This document shows positions 8,465 to 18,692 of a stretch of DNA of 64,000 bases, piece after piece. The position numbers were made by a program, and so were the translations under genes. The notes under the pieces were generated by a model, which was not told where the DNA came from, ran no database searches, and was given only the letters and a program-made list of their open reading frames with translations. Numbering within the stretch: the first letter of the stretch is position 1; every line of letters begins with the position of its first letter. The stretch covers positions 1 to 64,000 of the forward strand of contig JABWCL010000008.1 of the NCBI GenBank assembly GCA_013360295.1, in the 5' to 3' direction. This DNA is from Ignavibacteriaceae bacterium. GTDB taxonomy: Bacteria; Bacteroidota; Ignavibacteria; Ignavibacteriales; Ignavibacteriaceae.

Positions 8465-9976
8465 ATGTACTGTAGTATCCTTGAAGATTACTCAACCTTG
8501 TTTTTGGGGGATTCTGCCCTGTCAATTTTTAAGGAAAAGCTGGACAATGAATTGAATAACCTTTACAATTTCTGCATAAATAAAGATCTTTATGAAGCGT
8601 ATGGCGTCGGTAAAATCCCTCCTTACGAATCGCTTTTTAAGGAATTACTGGATCTTGCCTCTGATAATCATATTAACACACATAAGGCCATTATGTTATG
8701 TGTAAAAATATATTTTGAAACAAATTTCATCTGCCATAACAACAAGTTGTCACGCCATCATTCTAACAATGAGGGTGGGGCGATTAATCTGATAGATAAA
8801 TGGAAAAATAGCGAGAATCTCGAATCGTATAAATCGGCCTTTGGAGTGAAGTTAGAGGAGATGGCTCTCATACTTAATCACTTATTAAGAAATCACAACT
8901 CGGAATTCAGGGGTATGTGTTCCGATTCAGATAAATTAAAGGTTTATTTGCACTCAATTTATCTGAATGACTGCTACGCCTATGGACTATATGATGAAGA
9001 CGCTATTTGTTTTGAATCCTATTGGCAGAAGAATTTTTCAATCCTGAACAACGAATCAGTTAGTGACCGGGACAAATGGTGGAAATTCTCCTCATCATAT
9101 TACGGACTAAATAATGACATCGGTAATGCCTATACCACACTTGACTCAATAAAATTGCGGAATAAAATCACTTATTCCGAATGGCTTAAACACTTTTCGC
9201 AATATGAAATAGAGACACAAAACCTTTTGTATGAAAAGAAGATGTATGAGATTCAGATTACAATAAAGAATCTGAATTCCGAAATGACCAAAGAGGAATG
9301 TTCGTCAAAAGCCACAATGGAACTACTGGAAGAAGAAAACAAACTCAAAGAACTTCAGAAGAATGCCGGGTGGGCAGACGCTTATGATTTGTCCATTTAT
9401 TCTCATTCACCCATCAATTATAAACGGGTACTTCAGGAGTACCGTCAAAAAATGGATTATTATTACCGTCTTGCCGTAAAACTGCTGCATCCGGACCGGC
9501 GTGATCTCCTATTGAAGGGGAAGGCGCTTAGCGAAGAACAGGAAAAGGAACTGGATGATTTATATAAGGAAATTGTAACTATCAGGGAACAATCTTCTTC
9601 TCATTCTTTTGATATAATTTCCGGAAATTTTATGTCTATAAACAAGTTCATAAGAATAATATCCAGGGCCGAGTCAATTTTCTACACGATTGGAATAGTC
9701 TTGCCGAAATTGAAATATTTAATCCAAGGTGATTCCTATGAAGCCCAGATCGAATACCTAATGACCGAAGAAATGCTGCTCCTTTCCGATTTAGCAAATA
9801 TTGAAGCGGAAACGCAAATCCAATATTCTGACCAGGAATACTATCAAAAAGAGAGCATATTGCAAAGCCCCAAATCTATAGAAAGAGTCAAGCTTAAGTA
9901 TCAGAGTATTATTGATGATTACAAAAAAGAAATATCAGCCCTAAGAGAAGAGCTGGAATATTTGTTTAAGGAGTAA
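8465..9976 (+). CDS. Coiled-coil protein with J-domain-like HPD segment
   Basis: A 503-residue protein. The ATG at 8465 is preferred over the ATG at 8453 because GGAG (8455-8458) lies 6 nt before it. The N-terminal 220 residues are helical and unrecognised. Residues about 240-305 are predicted coiled coil (KKMYEIQITIKNL, LEEENKLKELQK). Residues about 325-375 contain YYRLAVKLLHPDRR, with the HPD tripeptide at 342-344 between two amphipathic helices, as in DnaJ J domains. A second coiled coil ends the protein. It is the first gene of the plus-strand operon divergent from the sigma/anti-sigma operon. An Hsp70-recruiting role for the propellers downstream is a guess; the J-like segment is degenerate. 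Confidence 0.6.
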   Translation: MYCSILEDYSTLFLGDSALSIFKEKLDNELNNLYNFCINKDLYEAYGVGKIPPYESLFKELLDLASDNHINTHKAIMLCVKIYFETNFICHNNKLSRHHSNNEGGAINLIDKWKNSENLESYKSAFGVKLEEMALILNHLLRNHNSEFRGMCSDSDKLKVYLHSIYLNDCYAYGLYDEDAICFESYWQKNFSILNNESVSDRDKWWKFSSSYYGLNNDIGNAYTTLDSIKLRNKITYSEWLKHFSQYEIETQNLLYEKKMYEIQITIKNLNSEMTKEECSSKATMELLEEENKLKELQKNAGWADAYDLSIYSHSPINYKRVLQEYRQKMDYYYRLAVKLLHPDRRDLLLKGKALSEEQEKELDDLYKEIVTIREQSSSHSFDIISGNFMSINKFIRIISRAESIFYTIGIVLPKLKYLIQGDSYEAQIEYLMTEEMLLLSDLANIEAETQIQYSDQEYYQKESILQSPKSIERVKLKYQSIIDDYKKEISALREELEYLFKE

Positions 9977-9981
9977 TAGTT

Positions 9982-10416
9982 ATGTTAAGTCTTGCAGAGT
10001 TAAGATATTTGTGTGTTGAGGCAATGAAATCCAGACCGACACTAAGTATGCTTATTTTAACAGCCATAAAGTATAATAAAAAGGAGCTTGATGCTTTATT
10101 TTATTTTGCCGGATACTCACTGCAGAAATTTAAGGAGGGTCTTCGGGATAATGAAGAGATGGGAAAAATCGAAGATAAGGGTTTGATTGATATTATAAGG
10201 ACGGAATCTAATCCCAATATATTACATTTAATAAAATGGTGCTGCCTCAACAACGAGGGGGTGAAAAGCAAATTAATAAAAGACGGATTAATCATAGAAG
10301 ACTTTATTGGTTATCTGGATACTAAGATCCATTTGGCCGATACAAGGACGATTCTACCGGATAAGACGGTTTCAAATAATCCCCTTTTTCACATTTCCGG
10401 TGAAAGATCTAATTAA
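9982..10416 (+). CDS. Small helical protein of the propeller operon
   Basis: A 144-residue product with no family recognised. AGGAG is present about 11 nt before the ATG, overlapping the end of the upstream gene, so it is clearly in the same operon. The sequence is mostly short alpha helices (LRYLCVEAMKSRPTLSMLILTAI, LDALFYFAGYSLQKFKEGL), with a polar, probably extended tail. No transmembrane helix or catalytic motif is visible. It may be an adaptor between the J-like protein and the propellers, judged only by its position. Confidence 0.6.
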   Translation: MLSLAELRYLCVEAMKSRPTLSMLILTAIKYNKKELDALFYFAGYSLQKFKEGLRDNEEMGKIEDKGLIDIIRTESNPNILHLIKWCCLNNEGVKSKLIKDGLIIEDFIGYLDTKIHLADTRTILPDKTVSNNPLFHISGERSN

Positions 10417-10429
10417 AGCAGGAGGCATA

Positions 10430-12715
10430 ATGAATAAAGAAAATATTGGCCCGGATAATAAACATCTGATAAATCTGAAGGAAATTAATGAACAAATAAT
10501 TACCATAAGAGAAAATATTTATCGTGAGGATAAAAAGGATCCCCCGGGGCATTTCGTTGATTTTGATCTGTTGCCGGTCTCTATGCTGCATACATACGAC
10601 ATTGAAAGAGTTGTTTATGCCGACTATAGCGGCGGCAATGTTGTAAGAGGGTATGATGTAATGACTGGCGAATGTATCTATGAGGATAATTGGAGCTATG
10701 ATACTACGGAATTATTCCGCGGTTATTCTAATTGTTCAAGTTATATTATGACTACAACTCCGGAATCAAATTACCTTAGAGTATTTGATATAAAAAGCAA
10801 ACGCAAACTATCTGCCGACCCCCATCACAGGGGGCGCGTTGTTGATCTGGTTATGGCTCATAAAGAAAACTATACCATCACCGCCGGAGTGGATGGATAC
10901 GTCAATATATTCTCCAACTTCACCTTTGAACTACTGAGGGTACTTAAAGCCGGTAATCACGGAATTCCATATTCCATTGCACTAATTCCATTTGAGCCGG
11001 TTCTTGCCGTTGGTTATTCAGACGGAAATATATTGTTGTTCAATATAAATACAGGAGACTCCATCTTAAGCTTCAGGGGCTGTAAACCCGGATATCTTAA
11101 ATCCATTTGTTCTTCCGAAGAGCACATAGTAGTCGCAACACAAAATGGAATTTCCGCTTTTAGTTTGAATGGTGAACTTATTACTTCTATATCACTCCCC
11201 TTTCAACCCGGAATGATAAAATGCGGTATTGGCGATTTGTGGCAGCATTCACCAAGAAGAATTGCCAACATTAGAAGAAATGATCCGTTTATGACCAATT
11301 CAATCTTCATAACTACAGCGATGGGCGGGGTATATTTATACGATTATCTTGAGAGCAAATTAATTCATACAATCGAAGGACATAATGAAAGTATTACCGG
11401 CTTAATCATATCATCGGATAAGACGCTATTTACCTGCAGCTATGACGGCGCTATAAGGCATTATGATTGCGTTTCAAAGAAATGCATCCGTATATTTTAT
11501 AAAAGCGATGGTTGCCGCAGTGTATCGGTATCGAATAATCTCAAATATCTGGGCACGAGTGGCGTCATTGACAATAAAGCAAAAATAGTTGATATGATCA
11601 CCGGAAAGATAACGCACGCAATAAAGCATCAGGATTCAATAAGATGTGTAAGGTTTGGAGAAGTGGATGGGGATGAATACTTGTTTACCGGTTCGTGGGA
11701 TAGAACCATAAACCAGTATGATGTTTTGTCCGGAGAACTGGTCAGAACATTCAACGCGCCGGGGAGAGTATGTGATTTACTTATATCCTCACCGCTATTA
11801 TTTATAGCTTTTTATGATAGAGATAAAAATGGCGGCTTTCAGATAAACGACATCAAGACGGGTAAGCTGCTATACATATCGAATAATCACGAACAAAAAG
11901 AGCGTTTCTCAAGATGCGTTATTCTGGGTATAATGGAAGAATATTTGTTTACAGGCGGGGATGATGGTAAAATATACCAGTGGAATACCCGTACCTATAC
12001 GATTGTCAGCATTATGGATTGTAAAGGAAGTGTGCGAAATATCTGTTTGGATAATGTCCGGAAATTGCTATTCGCCGGACTGGACGAATCATCAATAATG
12101 GTGTGGGATACTAAGAATGGAGTTTTGTTAAAAACCTTTAAATCATACTGTTCACCGGTTTCAATACTTGTTATAACCGAAGATTATCTGTTTGCAGGAC
12201 ACGAGAATGGGGGTGTATCCCAATATGATATAAGAACCTTCAATTATCTGAAAGCGTACAACTACCATTCACAAAGAATTTGGGACATGTATTATAATAA
12301 AAGCAACAGAACATTAATCACTTCTTGCGGCGATGGAAAAATCAATTTTATCTCAATCGATACCGGAAAGATCAAGGGGAGGTTTTATAATATAAATAAG
12401 GGATATTTATGGGTAACGGAACCGGATGAAGATAATCCGCGCGGCTATTATTGGACAGACCAAACGGACAGGATAATAATTGCGGAAGCTGAAGAACAAA
12501 GCAAAGATATAAAAATCCGTAGTAACATAGTAGCTGAATATCATTCCGTTTATAACAATCGCAAACTGGTTATGTCAAAGATAAATGGTGAGGCTTATTT
12601 TGATATCTTCAAGGAAAAGACAACCCGGTTTCAAAACAAGAATGAAATCACCAAACTTGCAGAAAACACACAGTGTAAAATGCTTGGAGAGGGCTCGATT
12701 GTCAGAGGCGAATAA
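10430..12715 (+). CDS. Giant beta-propeller protein, paralogue 1
   Basis: A 761-residue protein. The start at ATG 10430 is fixed by AGGAGG at 10420-10425, 13 nt after the previous stop. The frame is open further upstream but no better start exists. After about 80 residues comes a long array of degenerate WD40/PQQ-like blades (DYSGGNVVRGYDVMTGECI, CSYDGAIRHYDCVSKKCIR, GSWDRTINQYDVLSGEL). The protein ends with a distinctive tail containing GYLWVTEP, GYYWTDQTD and YNNRKLVMSKINGEAYF. The same tail is in the next gene, so the two form a tandem paralogous pair. No NTPase or nuclease domain is present. The likely role is recognition or scaffolding in the J-like/propeller complex. Confidence 0.85.
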   Translation: MNKENIGPDNKHLINLKEINEQIITIRENIYREDKKDPPGHFVDFDLLPVSMLHTYDIERVVYADYSGGNVVRGYDVMTGECIYEDNWSYDTTELFRGYSNCSSYIMTTTPESNYLRVFDIKSKRKLSADPHHRGRVVDLVMAHKENYTITAGVDGYVNIFSNFTFELLRVLKAGNHGIPYSIALIPFEPVLAVGYSDGNILLFNINTGDSILSFRGCKPGYLKSICSSEEHIVVATQNGISAFSLNGELITSISLPFQPGMIKCGIGDLWQHSPRRIANIRRNDPFMTNSIFITTAMGGVYLYDYLESKLIHTIEGHNESITGLIISSDKTLFTCSYDGAIRHYDCVSKKCIRIFYKSDGCRSVSVSNNLKYLGTSGVIDNKAKIVDMITGKITHAIKHQDSIRCVRFGEVDGDEYLFTGSWDRTINQYDVLSGELVRTFNAPGRVCDLLISSPLLFIAFYDRDKNGGFQINDIKTGKLLYISNNHEQKERFSRCVILGIMEEYLFTGGDDGKIYQWNTRTYTIVSIMDCKGSVRNICLDNVRKLLFAGLDESSIMVWDTKNGVLLKTFKSYCSPVSILVITEDYLFAGHENGGVSQYDIRTFNYLKAYNYHSQRIWDMYYNKSNRTLITSCGDGKINFISIDTGKIKGRFYNINKGYLWVTEPDEDNPRGYYWTDQTDRIIIAEAEEQSKDIKIRSNIVAEYHSVYNNRKLVMSKINGEAYFDIFKEKTTRFQNKNEITKLAENTQCKMLGEGSIVRGE

Positions 12716-14975
12716 GCAAAAGATAGGCTGCGCGGGCAATCAATTAACGGCTCCTTCTGGCCCCCATTCTTCGCTGCTTGGGATAAAAAAAGAGATCTTT
12801 GAAAGCGCGAACCCTAAAAGGCTGACTCATTCGATATCCATAATGAATCCCGGTGAGATTAGCGCCATATTCTCCGATTGTGAATTTGATTCTATTTATG
12901 TAATGTATAACAGCAGCAAACAAATTGTTAAATATGATATCTTATCCGGAGAATGTATCCGGAGGCAAAATTGGATTATGCCAGACAAAGATATAAACGA
13001 TACTTTTGATTTCAATAAATGGACACCATTTTCTGAGAATAAAAAGCATTATCTGTTCCAGAGGCTTCATTTACCAAACGAAGACGCGGGCTATAATTTC
13101 CACTTAAATCAATTACGAATTATTCAAGATTACATCAAAGCGGATAAGGAGTGCCTGTTTCAAAATAATATTTCGGGAGCTTTGGGTTTGTTTTCGCTTA
13201 GGGAGATGAATCTTACAGGGACCATAAATACGGACTCGGTGGCACGGATTACCGCCGCAGCCATAGTTGGATCGCATAAGCAGCTAATCCTTGGTCATCA
13301 GGACGGAATTATTAAATCTTATAATTACATAACAGGTGAACTACTCTACGAAGAAAAAATAGCTAATGAACCAATAATCAGCATCGCTTATTCCGAGCGC
13401 TTTTTTTGCCCGGCTACCGAGCATAAAGTATTTATTTGTTTTTATTCCGGAAACGCTATTGAATTATTCCGGGTAGAGGATAAAATAGTGCGGGTAAAAA
13501 TCAGTTACGAGGACAATTGGGATAAGACGGAATATTATAAAGTTGCCCATACAGCCTCAGCACGATTTCTGTACAATACAATAGTTGTTTATTCTTCAGG
13601 CGGAGAACTATTAATTTATGATATAATTCAAAAAGCTTTTGTTTTAAGATATCCCACAAATAGCGAATATATAGATAACTTGTTTTTAAGGGGAGATGGG
13701 CAAATTTTTTATAGTACAGTCGAAAAAACAGTTCATCATGTTAATTTATTTAAAAATAAGCTTGAGCGTGTATATTACGAGATCGACGGAAATCGAAGTA
13801 TAGCCGCTTCAAAAGACTCGAAATACCTCTGTGTCTCCGGGATAGTAGATCAAAAAGCTAAATTAATCGATTTTCAAAACGGAAGAATCAAATATGAGTT
13901 CAAGCATCAGAAGTCAGTGAGAACGGTAGCATTCGGGAGCATAGATGAAACTGAATTTGTTTTTACAGCGGGATGGGATGGCATCGTCAAACAATGGAGA
14001 GTATCCGATGGTAATCTTGAACGTCAAATTGATATAACAGGGAATATATGCGACCTCAAAATATCCGGTGACATACTTTATGCCGCGTTCTACCCTCAAT
14101 TTACCAACGGCGGGTTTTGTGCTTTTGATATTAAAAAAGGGGAAATGCTCTATAAACGCAGAGACCACAAAGGCGTTGATTTTCCCGGCAGGACTATGGC
14201 GGTACTCCCCCACGGTAATTATGTTTATTCAGCAGGAGATGATGGAATAATTAATAAATATGCGATTGCTAGTGGCATCAGGATTAGCTCCTTTAATCAC
14301 GGGGTTAGCATAAGAAGTCTTGCGATTGCCAAAGACGGAAAAAGATTATTCTCATCAGCTGTTGATGGAACAATTAAAATATGGGACACAATAACCGGTG
14401 CTATGTTAAAGGTACTGCGTGGACACAATGGGCGTATATACTCTATCGAATTATCAGATGATGACAAACACCTGTTCTCAGCAGATGTTTTCGGAAACAT
14501 AAATAAGTTCTGTGTTGAGACCGGCGTGGTAAAACACAGATATTTTTCTCCGGAAAACAGGAGAATCTGGATGCTTAAGATCATAAACAACGGCCGAACA
14601 CTCATATCGTGCAGTGAAGATTATTCAACAGGATTTTATAGTACGGACGATCTAACCAGGATTGGCTCCTGCTACAATTTGTACAAAAGTTATTTGTGGA
14701 CTCTCGAATCTGAAAACAAAGATATGGGTGAATATTATTGGACAGACAGACCGGATTTAATAAATGTATTGAATTCGCATTCTTCTGCAAATTCAGATAA
14801 TGAGAGAATTGATTCAGAGGAGTACCATAGAATATATAATAATCAAAAAGTTGTTATGTCGCGCTTAAATGGAACGGGTTACTTCAATATTCACAAATCA
14901 GCACTGAATTTAAAGTCCGGTAAAAAACAAATCGAGCAACCTAATGTTGAAAAAGCAAAGAAATTATTATCATGA
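12699..14975 (+). CDS. Giant beta-propeller protein, paralogue 2
   Basis: A 758-residue protein, almost the same length as paralogue 1. I propose the TTG at 12699 (GGAGAGGG at 12686-12693), which overlaps the previous gene by 17 nt. Starting further upstream would need over 100 nt of overlap. The blades align with paralogue 1 (YDILSGECIRRQNW against YDVMTGECIYEDNW, and AFYPQFTNGGF against AFYDRDKNGGF). The tail repeats the SYLW, YYWTD and YNNQKVVMSRLNGTGYF signature. The pair clearly arose by tandem duplication and has diverged widely, consistent with a heteromeric assembly or with recognition of different targets. Confidence 0.83.
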   Translation: MSEANKQKIGCAGNQLTAPSGPHSSLLGIKKEIFESANPKRLTHSISIMNPGEISAIFSDCEFDSIYVMYNSSKQIVKYDILSGECIRRQNWIMPDKDINDTFDFNKWTPFSENKKHYLFQRLHLPNEDAGYNFHLNQLRIIQDYIKADKECLFQNNISGALGLFSLREMNLTGTINTDSVARITAAAIVGSHKQLILGHQDGIIKSYNYITGELLYEEKIANEPIISIAYSERFFCPATEHKVFICFYSGNAIELFRVEDKIVRVKISYEDNWDKTEYYKVAHTASARFLYNTIVVYSSGGELLIYDIIQKAFVLRYPTNSEYIDNLFLRGDGQIFYSTVEKTVHHVNLFKNKLERVYYEIDGNRSIAASKDSKYLCVSGIVDQKAKLIDFQNGRIKYEFKHQKSVRTVAFGSIDETEFVFTAGWDGIVKQWRVSDGNLERQIDITGNICDLKISGDILYAAFYPQFTNGGFCAFDIKKGEMLYKRRDHKGVDFPGRTMAVLPHGNYVYSAGDDGIINKYAIASGIRISSFNHGVSIRSLAIAKDGKRLFSSAVDGTIKIWDTITGAMLKVLRGHNGRIYSIELSDDDKHLFSADVFGNINKFCVETGVVKHRYFSPENRRIWMLKIINNGRTLISCSEDYSTGFYSTDDLTRIGSCYNLYKSYLWTLESENKDMGEYYWTDRPDLINVLNSHSSANSDNERIDSEEYHRIYNNQKVVMSRLNGTGYFNIHKSALNLKSGKKQIEQPNVEKAKKLLS

Positions 14976-15726
14976 ACTGTTGACCGGTATCGCAAAACAG
15001 AGGATTTTTATCTTTCGTTTCTTTAATAAATCAGTTCTAAAATAGACCGGTGAGTGCGATGGCGAAAGAATGTATGTTTCAAAAACAGCTATTTACCCTG
15101 GAGCAAACCGATCACCGGGGCGATTTAAGGCAGGGGCATCAACCTAATGTACAGCTGGCGTGACAGAAAAGCTGTGCCCAGAGCATCAAAGAAAATTACT
15201 TTCCAAAAGTATGATAACCGGAAGAATGTAAGTTTTGAAATTGGGCGTGGTTGTGACATCCATCACCCCCCTGCTCTGGAAGGAGTGTTACCTTTGAAGC
15301 AGAGTTGCCAGCCGGGACGCGGTAACGCCACACCACTAAAAACAAACAGATGAATTCTTTGGGTAGTCCCGGCAGATGAAGAATTGCGATATAAGTGTTT
15401 AAGAACATCAGTCCTCTCAGGGTTTGTTCGTCTCGTCTACAATAAGGATAGAAGAATAAGAAAAATATTGTTTAATAATGTTTACAATAATATATACTAT
15501 TGCTATTTTACATTAGGAGTTTTACTCTTTTTAAGCGTCGTGTGCATGCTGTTTCTTCTCCTACTTAAAATAACTGGAACTCCAAACACTTTTTAATATT
15601 AGCGGAGTTTTTATGTTAAATAATGTGCTCTGGAAATCCCAACCGAAGTTAATAACCGCATCATTACTTATATAACAAATGCGCTCACCATGATATTTAC
15701 AATTACTAAAGGGTAAAGGTTGTCAC
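14976..15726 (+). other. Intergenic region without a convincing gene
   Basis: About 750 bp separate the propeller operon from the TIR-NB-ARC gene. Short open frames exist (about 68 codons from 15147, about 70 codons from a TTG at 15384 with one hydrophobic stretch). Neither has a good ribosome-binding site or a recognisable product. The stretch around 15050-15350 is less AT-rich than its surroundings and may be decayed coding DNA. No terminator, repeat or tRNA was identified. Confidence 0.5.
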
Positions 15727-18672
15727 ATGGCTTACGACTGCTTTATAAGCTATTCCTCATCCGATCTAAAATTCGCTGAATCACTTTATAATAAATTATC
15801 GGAACAAAATCTAAAGATTTGGTTTGATAAAACCAGGCTGGAACCGGGATTTGATTGGTATAAAGAAATAGAAAAAGGCTGCGAAAATAGCCGGATAGTT
15901 TTACCGGTCCTGACTCCAAGATGGAAGAATTCTGAATGGACTAAATATGAAACATACGGCGCGGAAGCTGTCATTCCGCTTATTTTCGAAGGAGCCTGGG
16001 AAAATATTTCTACTCCCCCGCTTGAACAATTTCAGGCAGAGGTTATTGATTTTAAGTCGCTTTCTGAACACAACTGGAAACGATTGTTCAATGCAATTAA
16101 CAGGGTAATTGAACAACCAATCCCACAGAAAACAAACAAAATAATCCACCTGCATTACAGGACTAATGACTACTTCGTCGGCAGAGAAAAAGAACTCATT
16201 AGAATACACGAGGAATTACACTCCAACCCAACAGCATCATTAACTCAGGGGCGCGTGCGCGTGATAACCGCTAACGGCGGGTACGGTAAGACCACTCTCG
16301 CACGGCATTACGCGGAAAAATTCTGGAAATGTTATACGCAAATCTTTTGGGTTGATACCCGGCTTGGCTATGAAAATGAATTTGCACACATACATGATCT
16401 GATGTATCCCGATCTGGCAAATATCGGACTAAAAGAGTCGGATAAGGCGAGTCGTATACTGCAGGAATTTAACAGTCAGGAAAAAAGACTTCTAATCCTT
16501 GACAATGCGGATGATGAAGAAACCGCGGTTAAATGGATACCGAAATCAGGTGGATGCCACACAATTCTGACTTCCCGATTCGCGGGATGGTCTGCCTCGG
16601 TAAAAACTTTCCCGATTTGGCTGCTGGATAAAGAACCGACTTTGCAATTTCTGCAGCAGCGTAGCGGATTTAAAGCCGAAGGCGATGAACTGGAAGCCTG
16701 CTGCAAACTTGCCGAAAAACTCGGGTATCTCCCGCTTGCAATTGAACAAGCCGCCGCATACATATTTAAACAAGGCAGGGGGTTCGGTTTCAGTGATTAC
16801 CTGGAAATATATAATGAAGCAGAAAAGGATTTACTTGCACTAAGGGCATCAAGCGGCTCAACCGAATATCCGGATAGTTTATTCTCAACCTGGAAAGCCA
16901 GTATTCAAAAAATGCCAAATGGGGCTAAAGTAATTTTCCGGTTATGCTCTTTTTTGGCTGCTACACCAATACCCTTAGATCTTTTTATTAAAAATGGCGG
17001 GATACTCGCTGAATGCACCCGGATGATGGAAGCCGGGATAACCGATTGTGCCGAGAATCAAGAGCCGGAAAAACCCTCAAAATTTTTGATCAGGCAATGG
17101 AAAGACGCGCTCATTGACTATTCATTAATTCACCAATTAGATGCTGATACTATTATAGTACACGCTTTGGTACAGGGAGTCGAAAGATTGTCAATCGAGA
17201 AAAATGAATATAATGTGTGGGCACAATTAGCGGTTATTCTGGTTAACAATTATATACCATCCAATTCTTCAGAGCCAGCCTCATGGCCTTGCTGGCGGCA
17301 TTTATTAAGGCACGTAGAACATCTATTTAATGTCTTTGAAAAAGATCCAATTGTCTCCGTACCTGTTAATTATCCCAAACAATTAGCTGATTTCTACTTT
17401 TACAAAAGCAAGTACTCAAACGGGCTTGTCTATGCACAGAAAGTCGTAGAATTCTATAAAAATGATAATCGAATTTATAATTCAGATATGTTAAACGCGA
17501 TTCATAGGCTGGGATACTATTATGAAAGACTTGGCAACTACCAAGAAGCAGGAGTATATTACGAGGAAGAATTACGTGGTAGAGAACAGCTTGAGGGCGC
17601 TAGGGGAGTTGGAGTCCTCAGGGCAACACATAGACTTGCATGTCTGAAAGGATTAGAAAGAAATTATGAAGAAGCCATTCCATTGTATGAAAGCGCAATT
17701 CAGGGAATGGAAGAAAAGATGGGTGGTGATAATTATGAGACATTAATTACGATCAATGATCTGGGGTGGTTATATTATCGTAAAGGTGATTATCAAGCCG
17801 CAGAACCATATTATCGAAAATCATTGATCGGACTTGAGAAGCATTATGGATTGGAGTATAGGGATACACATGCTGTTTCGCATAATTTAGCATTATTATT
17901 AGAATTGAAGGGTGAGTTAGACGAAGCAGAAAAATTGTGGCAACGAGCTGTCAATTTCAGTATTAATAATTTCGGAGTAGATCACGAGGATACAAAACTG
18001 CTTATTAGTTCACTTTCTGATTTGTTAGTAAAAAAGGGGGAGAAAGAAAAATCTCTGGACCTTGAATTCTTAAAAAATAAGGCATATGAGCAGGATCCGG
18101 ATTATGAAAAAACAGAGCAATTCGCTATTGATCTTAATAACCTTGGATTAGAGTATCGTAAAATCGGAAGAATTAATGAGGCTGAAATATGCATTCGTAA
18201 GGCATTGTTATATGATATTAAAATTCGGGGAGGGGATCATCCGAAAATTGCCCATCGTCTCAATAACCTTAGTTCTATTCTCCTAATGCAAGGAAAGCAT
18301 AATGAAGCTAAGGATAATCTCATAAACGCCTGGAATTTAAAGAATTTTAAGCACGATATCACCAGCCCAAGAATACTATATGTTAGATTAACCACGGCAA
18401 TACTGCAAAAAGATTCAACAGGTGTTTATATCGGTCAATTAAAAACTCTTTTCTCGTTGGGACCGCTACCTGACTATGCAGAGGTATCAGCTACTTGGGA
18501 GCCGGTACACTTCGTTGAATATCTCAGAACAAATCTTGGTGATGATAATTCTGATTTTCTCTTAGCATTAGCTGATGTTACCAACGACTTTAACTTACTT
18601 TGGATATTAGACAAATACGATATATGGAAGAATCAAGAGCCTGTATCGCTGGATGTGGCCTGGAGTAATTAA
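15727..18672 (+). CDS. TIR-NB-ARC-TPR STAND protein
   Basis: A 981-residue protein. The TIR domain spans residues 3-130 (DCFISYSSSDLKFAESL, IWFDKTRLEPG). The candidate NADase glutamate is E75 in W71-T-K-Y-E75, matching the W-x3-E context of catalytic TIRs. The NB-ARC NTPase has Walker A ANGGYGKTT at 182-190, kinase-2 LLILDNADD at 255-263, TILTSR (RNBS-B-like) and a GLPL-like LGYLPLAIEQAA. The C-terminal half is kinesin-light-chain-type TPR repeats (YRKGDYQAAEPYYRKSL, YRKIGRINEAEICIRKAL). By family knowledge such proteins sense a trigger through the repeats, oligomerise, and deplete NAD or make a signal. AAAGG lies upstream of the ATG. It opens the plus-strand island up to 33766. Confidence 0.92.
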   Translation: MAYDCFISYSSSDLKFAESLYNKLSEQNLKIWFDKTRLEPGFDWYKEIEKGCENSRIVLPVLTPRWKNSEWTKYETYGAEAVIPLIFEGAWENISTPPLEQFQAEVIDFKSLSEHNWKRLFNAINRVIEQPIPQKTNKIIHLHYRTNDYFVGREKELIRIHEELHSNPTASLTQGRVRVITANGGYGKTTLARHYAEKFWKCYTQIFWVDTRLGYENEFAHIHDLMYPDLANIGLKESDKASRILQEFNSQEKRLLILDNADDEETAVKWIPKSGGCHTILTSRFAGWSASVKTFPIWLLDKEPTLQFLQQRSGFKAEGDELEACCKLAEKLGYLPLAIEQAAAYIFKQGRGFGFSDYLEIYNEAEKDLLALRASSGSTEYPDSLFSTWKASIQKMPNGAKVIFRLCSFLAATPIPLDLFIKNGGILAECTRMMEAGITDCAENQEPEKPSKFLIRQWKDALIDYSLIHQLDADTIIVHALVQGVERLSIEKNEYNVWAQLAVILVNNYIPSNSSEPASWPCWRHLLRHVEHLFNVFEKDPIVSVPVNYPKQLADFYFYKSKYSNGLVYAQKVVEFYKNDNRIYNSDMLNAIHRLGYYYERLGNYQEAGVYYEEELRGREQLEGARGVGVLRATHRLACLKGLERNYEEAIPLYESAIQGMEEKMGGDNYETLITINDLGWLYYRKGDYQAAEPYYRKSLIGLEKHYGLEYRDTHAVSHNLALLLELKGELDEAEKLWQRAVNFSINNFGVDHEDTKLLISSLSDLLVKKGEKEKSLDLEFLKNKAYEQDPDYEKTEQFAIDLNNLGLEYRKIGRINEAEICIRKALLYDIKIRGGDHPKIAHRLNNLSSILLMQGKHNEAKDNLINAWNLKNFKHDITSPRILYVRLTTAILQKDSTGVYIGQLKTLFSLGPLPDYAEVSATWEPVHFVEYLRTNLGDDNSDFLLALADVTNDFNLLWILDKYDIWKNQEPVSLDVAWSN

Positions 18673-18692
18673 CAATTAGATAGGAATAATAA

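Noticed and set aside
15147-15353. 68-codon open frame in the gap before the TIR-NB-ARC gene
   Set aside because: No ribosome-binding site, no recognisable product and a composition unlike neighbouring genes; probably chance or decayed DNA.
15384-15596. 70-codon frame with a hydrophobic stretch
   Set aside because: Starts only at TTG with no Shine-Dalgarno; the hydrophobic part can arise from AT-rich DNA. Not enough support to list as a gene.
14976-15726. Possible CRISPR array or integrase attachment site at an island boundary
   Set aside because: No regularly spaced repeats, tRNA end or integrase gene was found here or elsewhere in the window.
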